Shown here: positions 34,152-46,274 of the stretch, piece after piece
Numbering within the stretch: position 1 is the first letter of the stretch
Layout of the letters: every line of letters starts with the position of its first letter
NCBI GenBank assembly: GCA_018524725.1
Contig: JAEUWP010000360.1
Location: 62,001 to 126,000, forward strand
Source: Podaxis mareebaensis
Lineage: Eukaryota; Basidiomycota; Agaricomycetes; Agaricales; Agaricaceae
Length of the DNA: 64,000 nucleotides
Direction of reading: 5' to 3'
Translations under genes and position numbers: made by a program
The notes under the pieces: model-generated
What the model saw: only the letters and a program-made list of their open reading frames with translations
Databases searched by the model: none
What the model was told of the DNA's origin: nothing

Positions 34152-36262
34152 ATGCCTTCCTGGAACGTCGCCCTGCTCACCTCTACGATCCTACTGGTTT
34201 TCTATGCCCTCCACAAAATCAAGAGGCGTTCCTTAGGCCGTTTGCCTCCAGGCCCTAAAGGTTGGCCTATTGTTGGCAACATCTCCGACATACCACACAA
34301 GAACCCCTGGATTACTTACACGGAATGGGGCAAAGTCTACGGAGATATCATCTACCTCGAACCTCTAGGCAATCCAACGGTCATCCTTAACAATCTCGAC
34401 GATGTTCATGAACTTCTGGACAAGAGGTCTGCTATCACAGCTGATCGACCCCGGATGGTATGTGGCCGATATCCTCCCGCCCAGGGTGAAGCTGAGCTCT
34501 CGCAAAAGGTCATGGCCAACGAACTCATGTCCTGGGATTGGGATTTTGCTCATATGCGTCATGGAGATTACTGGAGGTACGCACCTAGGCACTCGACCAT
34601 CATCGCGAAACTTCTCACCTTTCATAGGAAGCACCGCAAAATATTTCATCAGTATTTCCAACAGAAAAACATCCCTATTCATTACCCTGTCCTCCGCAAG
34701 GCGACGATAACCTTTTTGAATCAAATTCTTAAATCCTCGGATGATTTTCGTAACCACGTGCGACAGTGAGTGCTTCTGTGATATTGCACAAGGACGTTAC
34801 CCAATTCTCGACAGACTTGCAGGGACCGTTGTTCTTAAGCTGGCCTATGACCACGAAGTCGTATCAGAAGATGACTTCTACGTTGCGTTGGCTGACCGGG
34901 CATTGAAAGGGCTCTTGCAAGTTGTACATGTCGGTTCGAATATGGTGGATGTAATTCCGATTCTTAAGTACATCCCAGGTATATTCAAGTGAAATGCCAC
35001 GTTTGTTTCCACTGACAATTTCTCTTCTTAGCATGGTTCCCCGGTGCAGGTTTCAAAAGAATGGCTCGTGTGTACGGTCAATGGACCAAAGACCTGCGAG
35101 ACATTCCGTTTGAACAAGCAAAGAAACAGATCGTACGTGGACAGCTTTCTTTTCAGCACTCCGAACTTATACATCCTCAGTCCGAAGGTATTGGGCCTTG
35201 CTTTGTCTCGGATAACCTGGGAAAGGAACAAGCCGACGAAGAAATCATTCGAAATGCCGCGGCTATGGCCTATCTAGGTTGGTCTCCTCTCCAATGCACT
35301 CCGGCCTTCGCAAAACTGATCATCTGCTTCAGCTGGATCCGACACCGTGAGCCCCATCATCTCAGGCGTCAACTAGTCCCCCCTAAAAGAACTCCAGACT
35401 GCCTCTATCGTCGCGTCATTTATCCTTGCAATGGTTCATTTCCCGGAAGTCCAGGCTCGTGCTCAAAAAGAAATCGATTCTGTCACGAGCGGTTCTCGAC
35501 TTCCCGATTTCGATGACCGCTTGTCACTTCCGTATATTGATGCTATCATCTCGGAAGTCTTCCGCTGGGCCACCCCAACGCCTCTGGGTAAGTCAACTGC
35601 CCCTTAAGCACTACGTTATCCACTGATTGACTTTCTGAAGCCTTACCTCACCGATCTGAAGCGCCAGATGTTTACAAGGGCTACTACTTCCCTTCTGGTG
35701 CGTCAGCCTCCCCTGAACATCCAATCCAACAAAATCACTATGGGTAATGATCGATGATCTGACCTTCACATAGGCACTATCTTAATCCCAAACGTCTGGG
35801 GAATCTTTCACGACGAAGCCCGATTCCCGGAACCGTTCAAGTTTAGACCGGAGCGATTCTTCTGCGAGAATGCAGACTTCGACCCAATAAACATGGGTGG
35901 ATTCGGTTATGGCCGCCGGTATGTCTAATCTCATCCACCTGGTTCGCCGTCTCTGATGACGAATGGGTGTATTAGCGTTTGCCCCGGTCGACATGTGGCC
36001 CTTAATTCCTCCTGGCTTGCTATCGCTCAGATGCTTGCGGTATTTACCATCTCTCCTAAGCGGGACGAGAGTGGTAAGGAAAAGCTTTCCCCTCCCGAAT
36101 TTGTCAGCGGGTTGGTCGTGTAAGTGTTTTTCATTTACAACATACACAACGATTCTCAAGCACTGCATTTCGAATAGCCACCCGGCGCCATTCGAAGTCG
36201 ATTTCATTCCTCGGTCGAAGAAAGCGCTAGAATTGCTCCAGAGAGCAAACCTTGAGGTTTGA
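34152..36262 (+). CDS. Cytochrome P450 monooxygenase, tandem copy 1
   Basis: An N-terminal membrane anchor (VALLTSTILLVFYALH) precedes the Pro-rich hinge LPPGPKGWPIVGNI. Exons then give ELLDKRSAITADRP, a helix C-like HRKIFHQYFQQ and LKLAYDHEV. The I-helix AGSDTT is split by an intron between its two Thr codons; a TAG near 35379 lies inside that intron and is harmless. SEVFRW is the ExxR motif, FRPERF the PERF motif, and FGYGRR followed by VCPGRH the haem-Cys loop. About 11 introns. It resembles Agaricomycete P450s annotated as O-methylsterigmatocystin-oxidoreductase-like (CYP5144/CYP5037-type clans), a label that says little about substrate. Oxidation of a small lipophilic compound at the ER is the safe inference. 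Confidence 0.9.
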
Positions 36263-37272
36263 TGGCAACTCGTGGCTTAATCGCCCAACTTTTTCCCAGT
36301 GCTCAGGTCGGTCTATGCTTCACGAACAAAAGGACAGGGATTGGGAGGAGTTACTCTTTTGCTTCTGTTGAAAGGACACAGGATGAAAGGGTTGACAAGG
36401 TTGGAGGAAGAGAAGATAATTGGATCTCCACTAATAAGAGTTAAAGACAATATAACATCCGAGTTCGTGACTGTAATGCGATAACTTGAGCGGCCTCTCA
36501 ACCTCATAGCTGCACGTACGCGATGACACACGCCGGTTTTGCTGACCCTTGTAAGTCTGCTAGATCATAACTATATTAAAATTGATATGGATGAGTATTC
36601 AAGCGTCGCAGCGGCCTTCATGTCCGAAGCGGTATATGCAGCGTGGTTGTCAACAAAGCTCTGATTACACCCCAATGCCCCATCGGAAAAATGATGAATA
36701 AGCCAACTGGTGCTGCATAAGTGACTTCCTGTCGGGTTAATGTATACACCCTCGTACCAGGCGAGCGTATTCTGTGTTTGTCCACAATTTCAGGCTAATC
36801 CCCTTATAAAATTGTCTAAAACCTTGATGAAGTAGTTCCAAATGGCTAGCTCTTTGCCACCTTGGTCAAGAGAAAGAACGGCCTTCTCACAGGACACCAC
36901 CAAGAGCTGCTCGGCGAAAAGATTCCCCTTCCCTGGTCCCTATCTATCACCCGACAGTTGAACAGGTATTTAAACGGGCACCGGTGGATTCGTGTCAATC
37001 TATCTCCTGTTTGCATCGTCCATTCGAAGGTGGGATCATCCGTGGACGGGATGAAACCCTAATCCGTATCGTACGGGGATCAAGGAAGCGCCACCACAAC
37101 AGGAAACTGGGTGCGGTGCCGATTTCCACAAACATCCCCCATAGGAGAGGCCAGCCCTGCAGCTGGCCAAGAATCTTCTCAGTCCCGGAACGTGCCAATG
37201 TAAAAGCATCTGGAGTACTTAAGGGCCCCTTAACAATTGGGAGAGGAGGCAAGATCCCCCCTCACCAACGGA
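36263..37272. other. Interval between the two P450 genes
   Basis: About 1 kb with 3' region of copy 1 and promoter of copy 2. No further gene seen; the plus frame 36984-37406 overlaps the start of copy 2 and is a shadow. Confidence 0.5.
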
Positions 37273-39415
37273 ATGTTGACGTGGACTGCTCTACTCGCAT
37301 TCACCATTCTCCTGGCTGCGTATATTGCTCGTGGAGTCAAGAGACGTTCTTTAGGACCTCCACCACCAGGACCAAAAGGATGGCCCTTTGTCGGGAACAT
37401 CTCTGACATACCGCACAAGAATTCCTGGCTCACCTATATGGAGTGGAGAAAGATCTATGGGGACATCATTTACGTCGAACTTTTTGGGTCACCGACAGTC
37501 ATTCTGAACGATCTTGAAGATATTCATGAACTCTTAGACAAGCGCTCTGCTAATACGGCTGATCGACCCCGACTGGTTCGTCGTCATTCTTCGTCATTGT
37601 GCTGAGTTGGACCAATCTTTGTTCGTCAGGTCATGGCCAATGAGCTTAGGGGATGGGAATGGGACTTCGCACACATGAATCATAATGAGAGTTGGAGGTA
37701 TTCCAATTATATCGTCTCCATTTAGTTGGTAACATGCTGACATATTTCGTCAGGGAGCATCGCAAAGTCTTTCATCAATATTTCCAACAAAGAAACGTGC
37801 CTCACTATTTCCCCGCCATTCGCAGGGCAACATTGGCCCTTTTAAATCAGCTACTCAAGTCTCCGGATCAGTTTAGAAGTCATGCACGACAGTGAGCATT
37901 TCAAGAAAATTTCTGTGCGACGGGAATCCTCAAATGCTCGTAGCTTTGCCGGCGCGGTCATCCTTAAGTTGACCTATGACCACGAGGTCATACCGGAAAA
38001 TGATTACTATGTTGGACTCGCGGATAGGGCGATACAGGGGCTCTTACAAGTCGTGCACGTCGGTTCAACTATCGTAGACGTGGTCCCAGCTCTCAAGTAT
38101 ATTCCAGGTATGATTCGCCGGGGCCTGACTTCACTCGCGTTAACTGTAAATCACGCTTAGCATGGTTCCCTGGGGCAAAATTCAAGAGGGAATCTCAGGT
38201 GTATGCAGCCTATGCGAGAGACATGCGAGATGTTCCGTTTGCGCAAGCCAAAAAACAAGTAGTAAGATAAACGTCTTGGGTAGATTCTTGCCCCAGAGCT
38301 GATCTTTTCCCCCGCCTTTTGCAATAAAGTCCTCTGGGGCTCTCGGGCCTTGCTTCGTCTCGGATACGATCGCAAATGAGAGAGCAGAAGAAGAAGTCAT
38401 CAGAAATGCGGCAGGAATTGCATACCTAGGTGCGGTACATCACAACCTCGCATTCATTTTTCTTTCTGAACATGTTCCTTTCCAGCTGGGTCCGATACTG
38501 TAAGGATTAGTATCCTATTGCCCGCCTTTACTAAACATGTTTCAGACTGTATCTGTTGTCACCTCGTTTATCCTCGGTGCTCTCCATAACCCCGAAGTCC
38601 AAGCCCGTGCGAGAGAAGATATCGACGCCGTCACAGGTGGTTCAAGACTTCCCGACTTTGATGATCGTCCATCGCTCCCGTATATCGACGCTATACTCAT
38701 GGAAGTGCTTCGGTGGGCACCTCCCACGCCGTTAGGTAATTGTTCCTTTCCTCAGAATGGCCCGAGCTAAAATCTGGAATACCCGTCAGCCTTGCCGCAT
38801 AGTTCACAGGAGGCGGATGTATACAAAGGCTACTACTTGCCCGCCGGTAAGTGCACCCCCTCCATTCATTTCATTCCGATATATTTTAAACGACTCACCC
38901 TCCCAATGCTCGCACATAGGCACCATCTTCGTTCCAAACGTCTTTGGCGTCTTCCACGACGAAAGGAGATTCTCAGAGCCGTTCAAATTCAAACCAGAAC
39001 GATTCCTCAACGAGAACGCAGACTTTGACCCGGTAAACATGGGTGCATTCGGTTACGGTCGCCGGTACGTCCTCCCCCTTCACATTCCGTGGAAAAGGCT
39101 CCTGACGATGAAATGGGTGGTTCTTTTCAGAATTTGTCCTGGTCGTTATGTGGCTCTGAATTCCGCCTGGCTAGCCATTGCTCAGATTCTTGCGGCATTT
39201 ACCATTTCCCCGAAGCGAGATGAGAACGGCAAGGAAAAGCTCTCGCCTCCAGATTTCGTCAGCGGTCTAGTAGTGTAGGTGTTCGCATCTCTCCGCAAGC
39301 AACCGTCTAAACGCCAGGACTCTCAACCAGTCACCCCGCCCCGTTTGAGGCTGACATCATACCCCGATCAAAGAAGACGCTTGAAATGATACAGAAAGCG
39401 GGTCTTGAACTTTGA
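37273..39415 (+). CDS. Cytochrome P450 monooxygenase, tandem copy 2
   Basis: A close paralogue of the gene at 34152, with introns at matching places. I chose ATG 37273 because the anchor then aligns with copy 1 (MLTWTALLAFTILLAAYIAR). An in-frame ATG at 37237 would add 12 residues. Motifs: PPPGPKGWPFVGNI, DKRSANTADRP, HRKVFHQYFQQ, LKLTYDHEV, I-helix AGSDTT across the splice near 38500, MEVLRW (ExxR), FKPERF, FGYGRR followed by ICPGRY (haem-Cys loop). An intron at about 38263-38327 (GTAAGA..AAAG) removes stop codons. It ends MIQKAGLEL-stop. Likely microsomal, substrate unknown. Recent tandem duplication is the simplest origin. Confidence 0.9.
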
Positions 39416-39575
39416 AGGGATTCAATTCTCATCGGCTCTGAGCAGCCATAGCCAGATCTTTCGTGAATAGCCCAAAGTATACTGCAAAAAGGAAATAAAG
39501 TGAAATAGTAATCGTGACTGTACTCTACAAAAGTGTTTTATCGTGCGAAAAGAGAAACGACCGAGCGGCAGCATC

Positions 39576-42500
39576 CTATGTGTCACTATCAAAGGGGTAC
39601 TAGAAGATCGAAACATGTCAGCACAACCTTCACAAGTTAACAAAGATAACACCAACCTCAAATGGGGCAGGAGGCTCAGCCTCAGGAGCATTCTCGTCCA
39701 ACGCGATATGCGGACCCGAAGGACCAGATTGGGGGCGTGCAGCATCCCCATTTGGAACCGTTGCACCAGATCCAACAGCAGGAGGTTCAGGGGCAGCCGG
39801 GACTGGAGGTGGCTCGAGTTCGATAAACTCGGCCTCTTCATCTGGCCTCAAGTCTGTCAACAGAATAATTCCGCCGCCTCCAGCGTACTTCTCTGTCTTG
39901 CCACCTTTTACACCAGGAGGAGTAGCAGGGGCACCATTGGGGGCCTTTGATGTAGTAGGTCGAGACGAGACGGGCCGCACAGGCTGGTATCGGCCGTTAG
40001 GAGGGAAGGAGATATACGCCAGCTGTGCTGGTGTCACACGCGAGAAGTTGGGTCGGAGTTCGTGAGTTGGTTCGGGTTTCTTCTTGGCCGCGGATGACGT
40101 TGTGGGTTTGGGTTCATCGATGAGGTTGGATATTGATCGGTTGATTGGGGAGACGTCGCCATCCTTTGGTGAAGCGGCGTCGTCGATTTTCATTTCAACG
40201 TCGCCTTCGGCGGTCTTAGCCTCATGTTTTTCGTCCTATCGGGAGCGTCAGTATTGGAAGTAAAGATATAGAATAGGCGGGTTTACCAGATCCATTGCCT
40301 CGCCCTCGGCAGCAGCCTTCCTCTTTTCCCTAGCTTTAACTTTTGCAGTGGTCGAAAGAACAGCGGTAACGGCCTTGGTGATTGTTTCCTTCTTAGGCGG
40401 CTTCGTCGATGCGGGGTACGCGAACAGGCTAGGTTTGGCATTTGATATGTACTCAAACTTGGGCGCCTATGAGTGTGGATATTAGCGTTAGTCATCATAA
40501 ACTTAGGATGAAAACCCCACCTTGAGGTCTCCGTTCAAACCAATAATACCAGTCGGCGAGAACGCCAAGCACGCGGATAGTGCCAAGGGATACCAATACC
40601 AGAACTGACAGAACAGGACCATACCAACAATCGCACTGGTATTCGAACTGCCCGCTCGACTTTGTAGATTGATGGTAACGTTTCGACCGCCAGCGTCAAT
40701 GAAGCCCTGACCAATTGCAGCACCGAAACGCGCCATAGGATCCTCATGCTTGTCGCCAACGATCTTTTGGTACCGGTTACGAGTGCTGGTGAATGAAGGC
40801 GACGACACCTCGGATTGTTCGACAAGGATCATGCCGAGAGCGATGAATGCACCTTGTCGGACAAAATCAACGCTATCTCTTGTCATTGGTTCGAGGATCT
40901 CTACAGCATCCTGGAGACCTGTGCCTGCGCAGGCGATACCCAGTGCGAGCGTTGCACCACAACGGACATGGGCGTTATAGCTTTCACTCAGTAGCTGTAC
41001 GATCCTTGGTACCTGGCTGGGGTTCTTGAAGAGCAGGAATGCGAGCGATGTGACGGCTGCTCGTCGCACGTCGTCTGAGACGTCCGATACTGCAATGTGC
41101 AGCAGCTGGCGAACGGCCTTGTTGTTAGAAGTACCCGCATATGCGAGTGCGAGGGTATAAACACCTCCGTATCGGAGAATAGGATCCTTGAAACACAGAA
41201 TCAGTATTGAGCTGGTGCCTCGAGTTTCTAGTGCATACCTTCTCAGCCAAAAGGGTCTTGATCATATCATCCGCCTCTTCTTGGCGACCGTAATAAATGA
41301 ATGCAATGCCCATCGCAAGACCACGAATGATCTTCTCATGTTGTGTTTCATGAGCATACTGCAGCATTTCGCGAACAGGGTCCGCAGCTGCTGTGCCCAG
41401 CATAACAAGGCCCATCGCATAGCCGGAGGCTTCACCAGCCACAGCAGAATCCATGAACAACACATTCTTCAAATCCTCAAATGCCTCGAGACTCTTCGAC
41501 CCCATGCCGGCAACACCCAAACCAAGCGCAGCACCGTGTTGCACAACTTCCCCAGTGGCAGCGCGGAGAGTCTCACGGAGGTAATTCGTAACGTCACTTC
41601 CGCACCCAGCGTTGATGAGACCGAGAGCGTAGAGGGCGCCACCTTCCGAATAGTTGGCACCCTGGATACTACTCTCGCCACTTGTTGGTAGATATGGCCT
41701 GAGGATAGTCATACCCTGCTCAAAGTAGCCTTTGTGAATGACACCAAGGCCTGCCGTGGCTGAGAATTTGGACCAGTTGTTGGCCAGACCGAGCCACTCC
41801 AGGTTCTCGCGCAAGAAAACGTCTGATGTTGTTCCGGCGTGCATGAAGGCGTTCTGGAGTGTCAGAGCGACGTGGTATACGGAGGAACGGGGATCCAGAG
41901 CGTCCTGAAGTTCCAAATGTCAGCGTTGGCAGTTGGTGATTTTGAGGTTCCAATTGTACCTTGGAGTTTTTGAGGATCAAAAGGTCTGTCTGGTTGTTTC
42001 GCTTGAGGAATTCAAGGTACAGCTTCACAGATTCTTTCCCTGTCAAGATAGCACGAAGTTTATCGTAGATTTCCTTTGTTTTCTAAAGAGGTAGGCAAAC
42101 ACGATAAATGGAAGGGCCCTAACGGTCAGTAAATGTGAGAACGTACCAAATCACCTTCGGGAAGCTCATTGCGGATGTTTTCCAAGTAATCCTGCGAACC
42201 ACCTTCCACCAAATCAAACGCCAGTTGATATGCCAAAAGCTTGTCTTTCTCAACCAACGAGGACAAGAGGGGAACAGTCAACGACACATCACTAAGAGCA
42301 ACGAGCAATCTTGTCAACGCATGAACATGTGCTGAGCCTTCTTCGGTCGTCAATTGGGGGAACAAAGGGAATAGGAATCGGAGGACGTGGTCGCGGTATG
42401 ACAGAGAGAATCCGGTGTCGAGGGCAGCTTCCATAGCGTACGCGACGAGGGACACATCGTTCGTTTGTTGATAGATTGTAGAGATAATGTCTAGTCTGCG

Positions 42501-43178
42501 GGATTCGAGCGCGATACCGATGGCCTAAGTTTAAGAGTATCCATATGAGAAGTTGTCCCCAATGGTCATATTGATCGACCCAAATACGCACCTGCTTGTA
42601 TTCACCTTCGGAAATGCACCGTTCGAAGATGCCCTCAATAATTGCTTGAAGTCGCGGGTCGATCTTTTCTTTACTTGTCCCAGATTGTTCTTCAGCCCGG
42701 AGTTCAATATAACGGTCGATTGCCTTGGCTAACGATTTGCGCAAATTAATTGAGATGTTGACGCACTGTGGAAAAGATATCACACGTACACACAATAGTT
42801 TCAACATACTCTGCAGATGCCAGCGTGCGCGACTCTTCATTGAACGCATTTCCAGCTCCAAGTGCGAATGAAAGTGCGTCATCGTATTCGCCAAGGTAAT
42901 AGTACACTTTGCTCGCCAACAGCGCCGCCTGGTCCCGTGCATCCTTCGGGAGCTCGTCGCTTTCGTACAGCGACTCACTAGACACCAAACAATCAACATA
43001 TGAAGAGTGATAAACGACTGGATCGGAATCCTGACATTAATGCAATATGCTCAGATATCTCCGCCCAGAATTGCGGCACGAGTGGGTTCAAAGCTTTGAG
43101 AGCATGACGTTTGAAGACGATATCCGGTTCCTGTAGTAAAGCAAGAACACCAGCAGCAGACGATTGTTGCCGAACCAT
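39576..43178 (-). CDS. RPN2: 26S proteasome regulatory subunit Rpn2 (PSMD1)
   Basis: Rpn2 is the scaffold of the 19S regulatory particle base and docks Rpn13. From ATG 43178 (MVRQQSSAAGVLALLQE) the protein runs through the N-terminal helices (KVYYYLGEYDDALSFALGAG, IEGIFERCISEGEYKQ). The proteasome/cyclosome repeats then follow: GLGVIHKGYFEQGM, GALYALGLINAGCG, GAALGLGVAGMGS, GYAMGLVMLGT, RGLAMGIAFIYYG, GGVYTLALAYAGT, AVTSLAFLLF, GATLALGIACAGTG, GAFIALGMILVEQS and AAIGQGFIDAGGRN. A charged linker and C-terminal domain (HELRPNFSRVTPAQLAYIS) follow. The last exon is YPFDSDT-stop at 39576, after an intron from GAG|GTTGGT to CTTCTAG. Without that intron the frame would end in VGVIFVNL. About nine introns and roughly 1,000 residues. 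Confidence 0.95.
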
Positions 43179-43387
43179 CGTCGAAGAAGGAGGAGAGAAA
43201 GTAAAGTGGAATAAGTCAATTATGAGCTCTGCTTCACGAAAAGGTGACGCGTCCTCTGCATGTTCCATATCCGGCAACAGCTTCTGAAACAAACACGGAC
43301 AAGCAATACCGCGTTTGCTCACTCCGAAATAACCCTAACTGCAACAAAAATCCGTCTTCCCCTCTCCGTTCCTTTAACAGATTCGAT
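43179..43387. promoter_or_regulatory. Short divergent promoter shared by RPN2 and COX13
   Basis: Only 209 bases separate the two start codons, RPN2 on the minus and COX13 on the plus strand. The stretch is pyrimidine-rich just before the COX13 ATG. Coordinated or shared regulation is an inference from spacing alone. Confidence 0.5.
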
Positions 43388-44061
43388 ATGTCCGTCCTTG
43401 CACGCACCGCCCTTCGCACCGCTGTCCGTACCGCGCCTCGCCGATCTCGTGGCTTCTCCCAGGCCGTTACAGAGTCCGAAATCCCCGGACTCACGGCCTA
43501 CCTTGCTGAAGAGAAGGCTCTTGAACACCATGCTGCTCGTGAGTGACTCTGCCGCGTTAAATCGTCTTCCACCTCACTCAATAAATTCACAAAAAATATC
43601 TAGAGACTTCTGACCTCTGGCGAAAGATCAGGTTCGTGTACCACCACTCCTGTTGTGCGAACCCATCCAGGTAGCTCACTCCTATCCATTTCGGAACCCA
43701 GCTTCTATGTGTGTGTTCCTGCCAGTGAGTTCGCCCCGCTTGTTCTGCTCTATTTCGTATCCTAACCGGACATCTTTTGTTTGACAGTTGCCACCTGCAT
43801 CGCATGGGTCTACAACACGGAAACCGAGCACGCTGCCCACATTGAACACATCAAGGAGGAGAACGGCGGCCAGCTTCCCGAAACTCCTGCTTACGACTAC
43901 CTCAACAAGAGGGCCAAGCCGTTCCCCTGGGGCATGAACTCTCTCTTCTACAATCCTCACGTGCGTCCTCAATCTTTTGATATTTCTCAGACTCAGTCGC
44001 TGATGTTGACTATCTGGTTGCAATTCATCAGTCTAACAGGAACATGGAAGAGGAGGCGTAA
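43388..44061 (+). CDS. COX13: Cytochrome c oxidase subunit VIa, mitochondrial
   Basis: Start MSVLARTALRTAVRTAPRR is an arginine-rich mitochondrial presequence. Five exons follow: EKALEHHAA, then ETSDLWRKIS, then FYVCVPA joined to IATCIAWVYN (single membrane helix), then ETEHAAHIEHIKEENGGQLP and YDYLNKRAKPFPWGMNSLFYNPH, and last SNRNMEEEA-stop at 44061. RAKPFPWG..SLFYNP is the conserved C-terminal signature of subunit VIa, an accessory subunit of respiratory complex IV at the inner membrane. Introns at about 43538-43602, 43629-43670, 43731-43788 and 43961-44030. Intact. Confidence 0.93.
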
Positions 44062-44276
44062 ATTGGAGCATACTCATGAGGAGACCATGTGCATTAGAAT
44101 CTTCCACTGTGCGCCCAGACCTGAACTAGAGCATGCATAGTTTATTATTCTATGTTCTCGATCATCCCAATGGGCCTGGGTTGCCCTTGATCCCAACCTT
44201 GCGCCAAGAACTAACATCAGTTTCATTTCCGCGTTTCCCTATCATCATTCTTTCGCTATGAAACACAGTATGGTAA

Positions 44277-45393
44277 TTACAAAACACTCCAAGCACCGAA
44301 CGCCATTGCAGCTGTTACAGTAAACAAAGACTTCATTGCCATGGACGTTGGCAGGATGTCAAACGGTCTCACAACTACTCCAGCATTTTCCCGTGAGCTA
44401 CAGTTCGAATTAATACCTCACCCCGGCAAATGAAATTAAGCAGCACTCACGCAGACGCAGAAGGGCTCACAGCCGACGTGCTAGTAGTCGTCCCACTGGC
44501 AGGCGCAGTACTTGTACTGACCGTCACGACTGTACTCGTGCTCGTTGGGGTCTGCTCCGTCGGGGAAGTCGTAGTCGAGGATAGAGATGACGTCGGAGTT
44601 GGTGGCGCTTGTTGATCGCCCGCACCTGCCTGAGGGGTTTGAACACCCGGAGTATTGGGACCCAAAGACACGGTTTGGTTTTGTCCATTTGATGCAATGA
44701 TTATTCCTGGGCCGTCTGGATTGGGGAGGATTGTTATGACCGATCCGTCTGCCGCTGCAAGTCGCGACAACGGTCAAAAAATGCATACGTGACAGAAAGA
44801 GGCTTGGAGAACGTACAGCTAACAGTGGTTCCTGGTGGAATTTGCGAAAGATCTCCTGCGCCATCATCCGGGATGACCTGGCCAAACTTGTCCGAGACTA
44901 CAAGTACAACACATCAATCCAAACGTCTCTAAGTTTATAGGGTGAACTCACTGATTTGCTTCTTGTGATCAATCTCCTCCAACAATGCATTTTGAAGGTC
45001 ACTTCCCTCAGGTGCTATCCGACAGTCAACAGAAACTCTCATGCTAACACAAGAAATAATCTTACCAGCAGGAACAGCGGCCTTTAACAGACTATAATCC
45101 TTGAGCAATTTCCCAAGCGTCTCCGTCTCCGGAGGTGGAGCGGGTGCATCCCCTCCATCTCCATCCGCAACATCCTCACGACGGAACCGTACCCGCGACC
45201 TTCCCTCGGCTTTAACTCCGGAGTCCCCAGGTCGATGGTATGGAGTTGGTGCGGCACCAACAAATACACCAACACCATTACCAGTATTCAAGCCGAGAAT
45301 AGTACCGTCGAATAAAGAGGAGAATGCAACGAAGCCAAGGATGTACACGCTAGATTTGGCGAACATAACCATCTTATGCTTGTGGCTGAGCAC
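44277..45393 (-). CDS. Secreted or cell-surface Ser/Thr-rich protein, likely GPI-anchored
   Basis: From ATG 45393 (MLSHKHKMVMFAKSSVYILGF) a hydrophobic N-terminal segment acts as signal or anchor; Met at 45372 is an alternative start. Then come a dibasic FRRED site, a Pro-rich stretch (DAPAPPPETETLGK), a conserved-looking module in three exons (LQNALLEEIDHKKQI, SDKFGQVIPDDGAGDL, GSVITILPNPDGPGII), a mucin-like Ser/Thr tract (44460-44620) and a hydrophobic tail (SLFTVTAAMAFGAWSVL-stop). The last exon is separated by an intron at about 44388-44452. I know no function. The layout fits a fungal wall protein with a GPI signal. The central module is not one I recognise. Confidence 0.65.
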
Positions 45394-46274
45394 CGTGTTG
45401 TTTCTGTGTCTGTTTTTTTTTTACTGTGCAGAGTAGCGTTCCTCCAGGGAATCCAGGCGAAGAATCAGAAAGCCTTCGTACGACGAAAGGACTAACAATC
45501 GGACTGCACAGCAGCCTAAGGAGAGCGAAGGGGAGGGGAGGGGGGCGGAAGGGGCGATCAACGCACTGCGCTAGCCGGAGCAAGGAAATACATCGTGTAA
45601 CCAGTGGTCTTTATAGCAGTAGTATCGCATGCAGGGGATAAAGGCGGTGGTGGTCGTTACAGTATACTGATATCGTCTGACTACTGGTGAAACATCGAAG
45701 GAGCCCCTTGGAAAACAGTGCGACGAGTTTTATGGCGTTCCTTGGCTTGGAGCGCTGATGCGACCTTCGAGTTATATATCATACAGCGATAGGCGACACG
45801 ACTGGTAGTCTTGGTTACTACCAAGACTTGGAACATTTGGAACACATTGGTAATTTGAAGAACGTAGTTGGTAAGCCTCTCGGATCACAGTGCATGCGTC
45901 TTCATCGGGAATCAGGTTATAAAGGTGAAGCTAGAAGCGGGGGGACAAACTTCGGAACCCACGATTGGAATATTTTACCAAATCAAACGAGCAAAGAAGC
46001 GTGAAGATGATAAGCCAGGTGACATTTATTACCACGGTCACCCAGCAAGATTCCTGTCTTATCGGCGCCTTACTAGAAGGGACCAAGGCGTTTAAAAGAG
46101 GTAAATTTAGAAACGAAAGAACGAAATATTCTAGGCTACAAGGTCCAAATATGAAGCAAGGGTATACAAGAATTTAACGTTTAACATTTAACGAATGGGT
46201 AATGTCTCTAGCGAGCGGATGAATGTCTTTCGCAAACGACACGTGGTTTCTAGCTGTGTGCGCCACAAATTCGA
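45394..46274. other. Interval between the two secreted-protein genes
   Basis: About 880 bases with no recognisable gene. It contains the promoter of the Ser/Thr-rich protein at its left end and the 3' region of the next minus-strand gene at its right end. Confidence 0.5.

Noticed and set aside
35340..35405. In-frame TAG in P450 copy 1, suggesting a pseudogene
   Set aside because: The stop lies in a GTGAGC..CTCCAG intron at the same place as an intron of copy 2; splicing restores AGSDTT.
39604..39635. Rpn2 ending in VGVIFVNL
   Set aside because: A GT..AG intron there yields YPFDSDT, which fits the acidic, aromatic C-terminus that Rpn2 uses to bind Rpn13.
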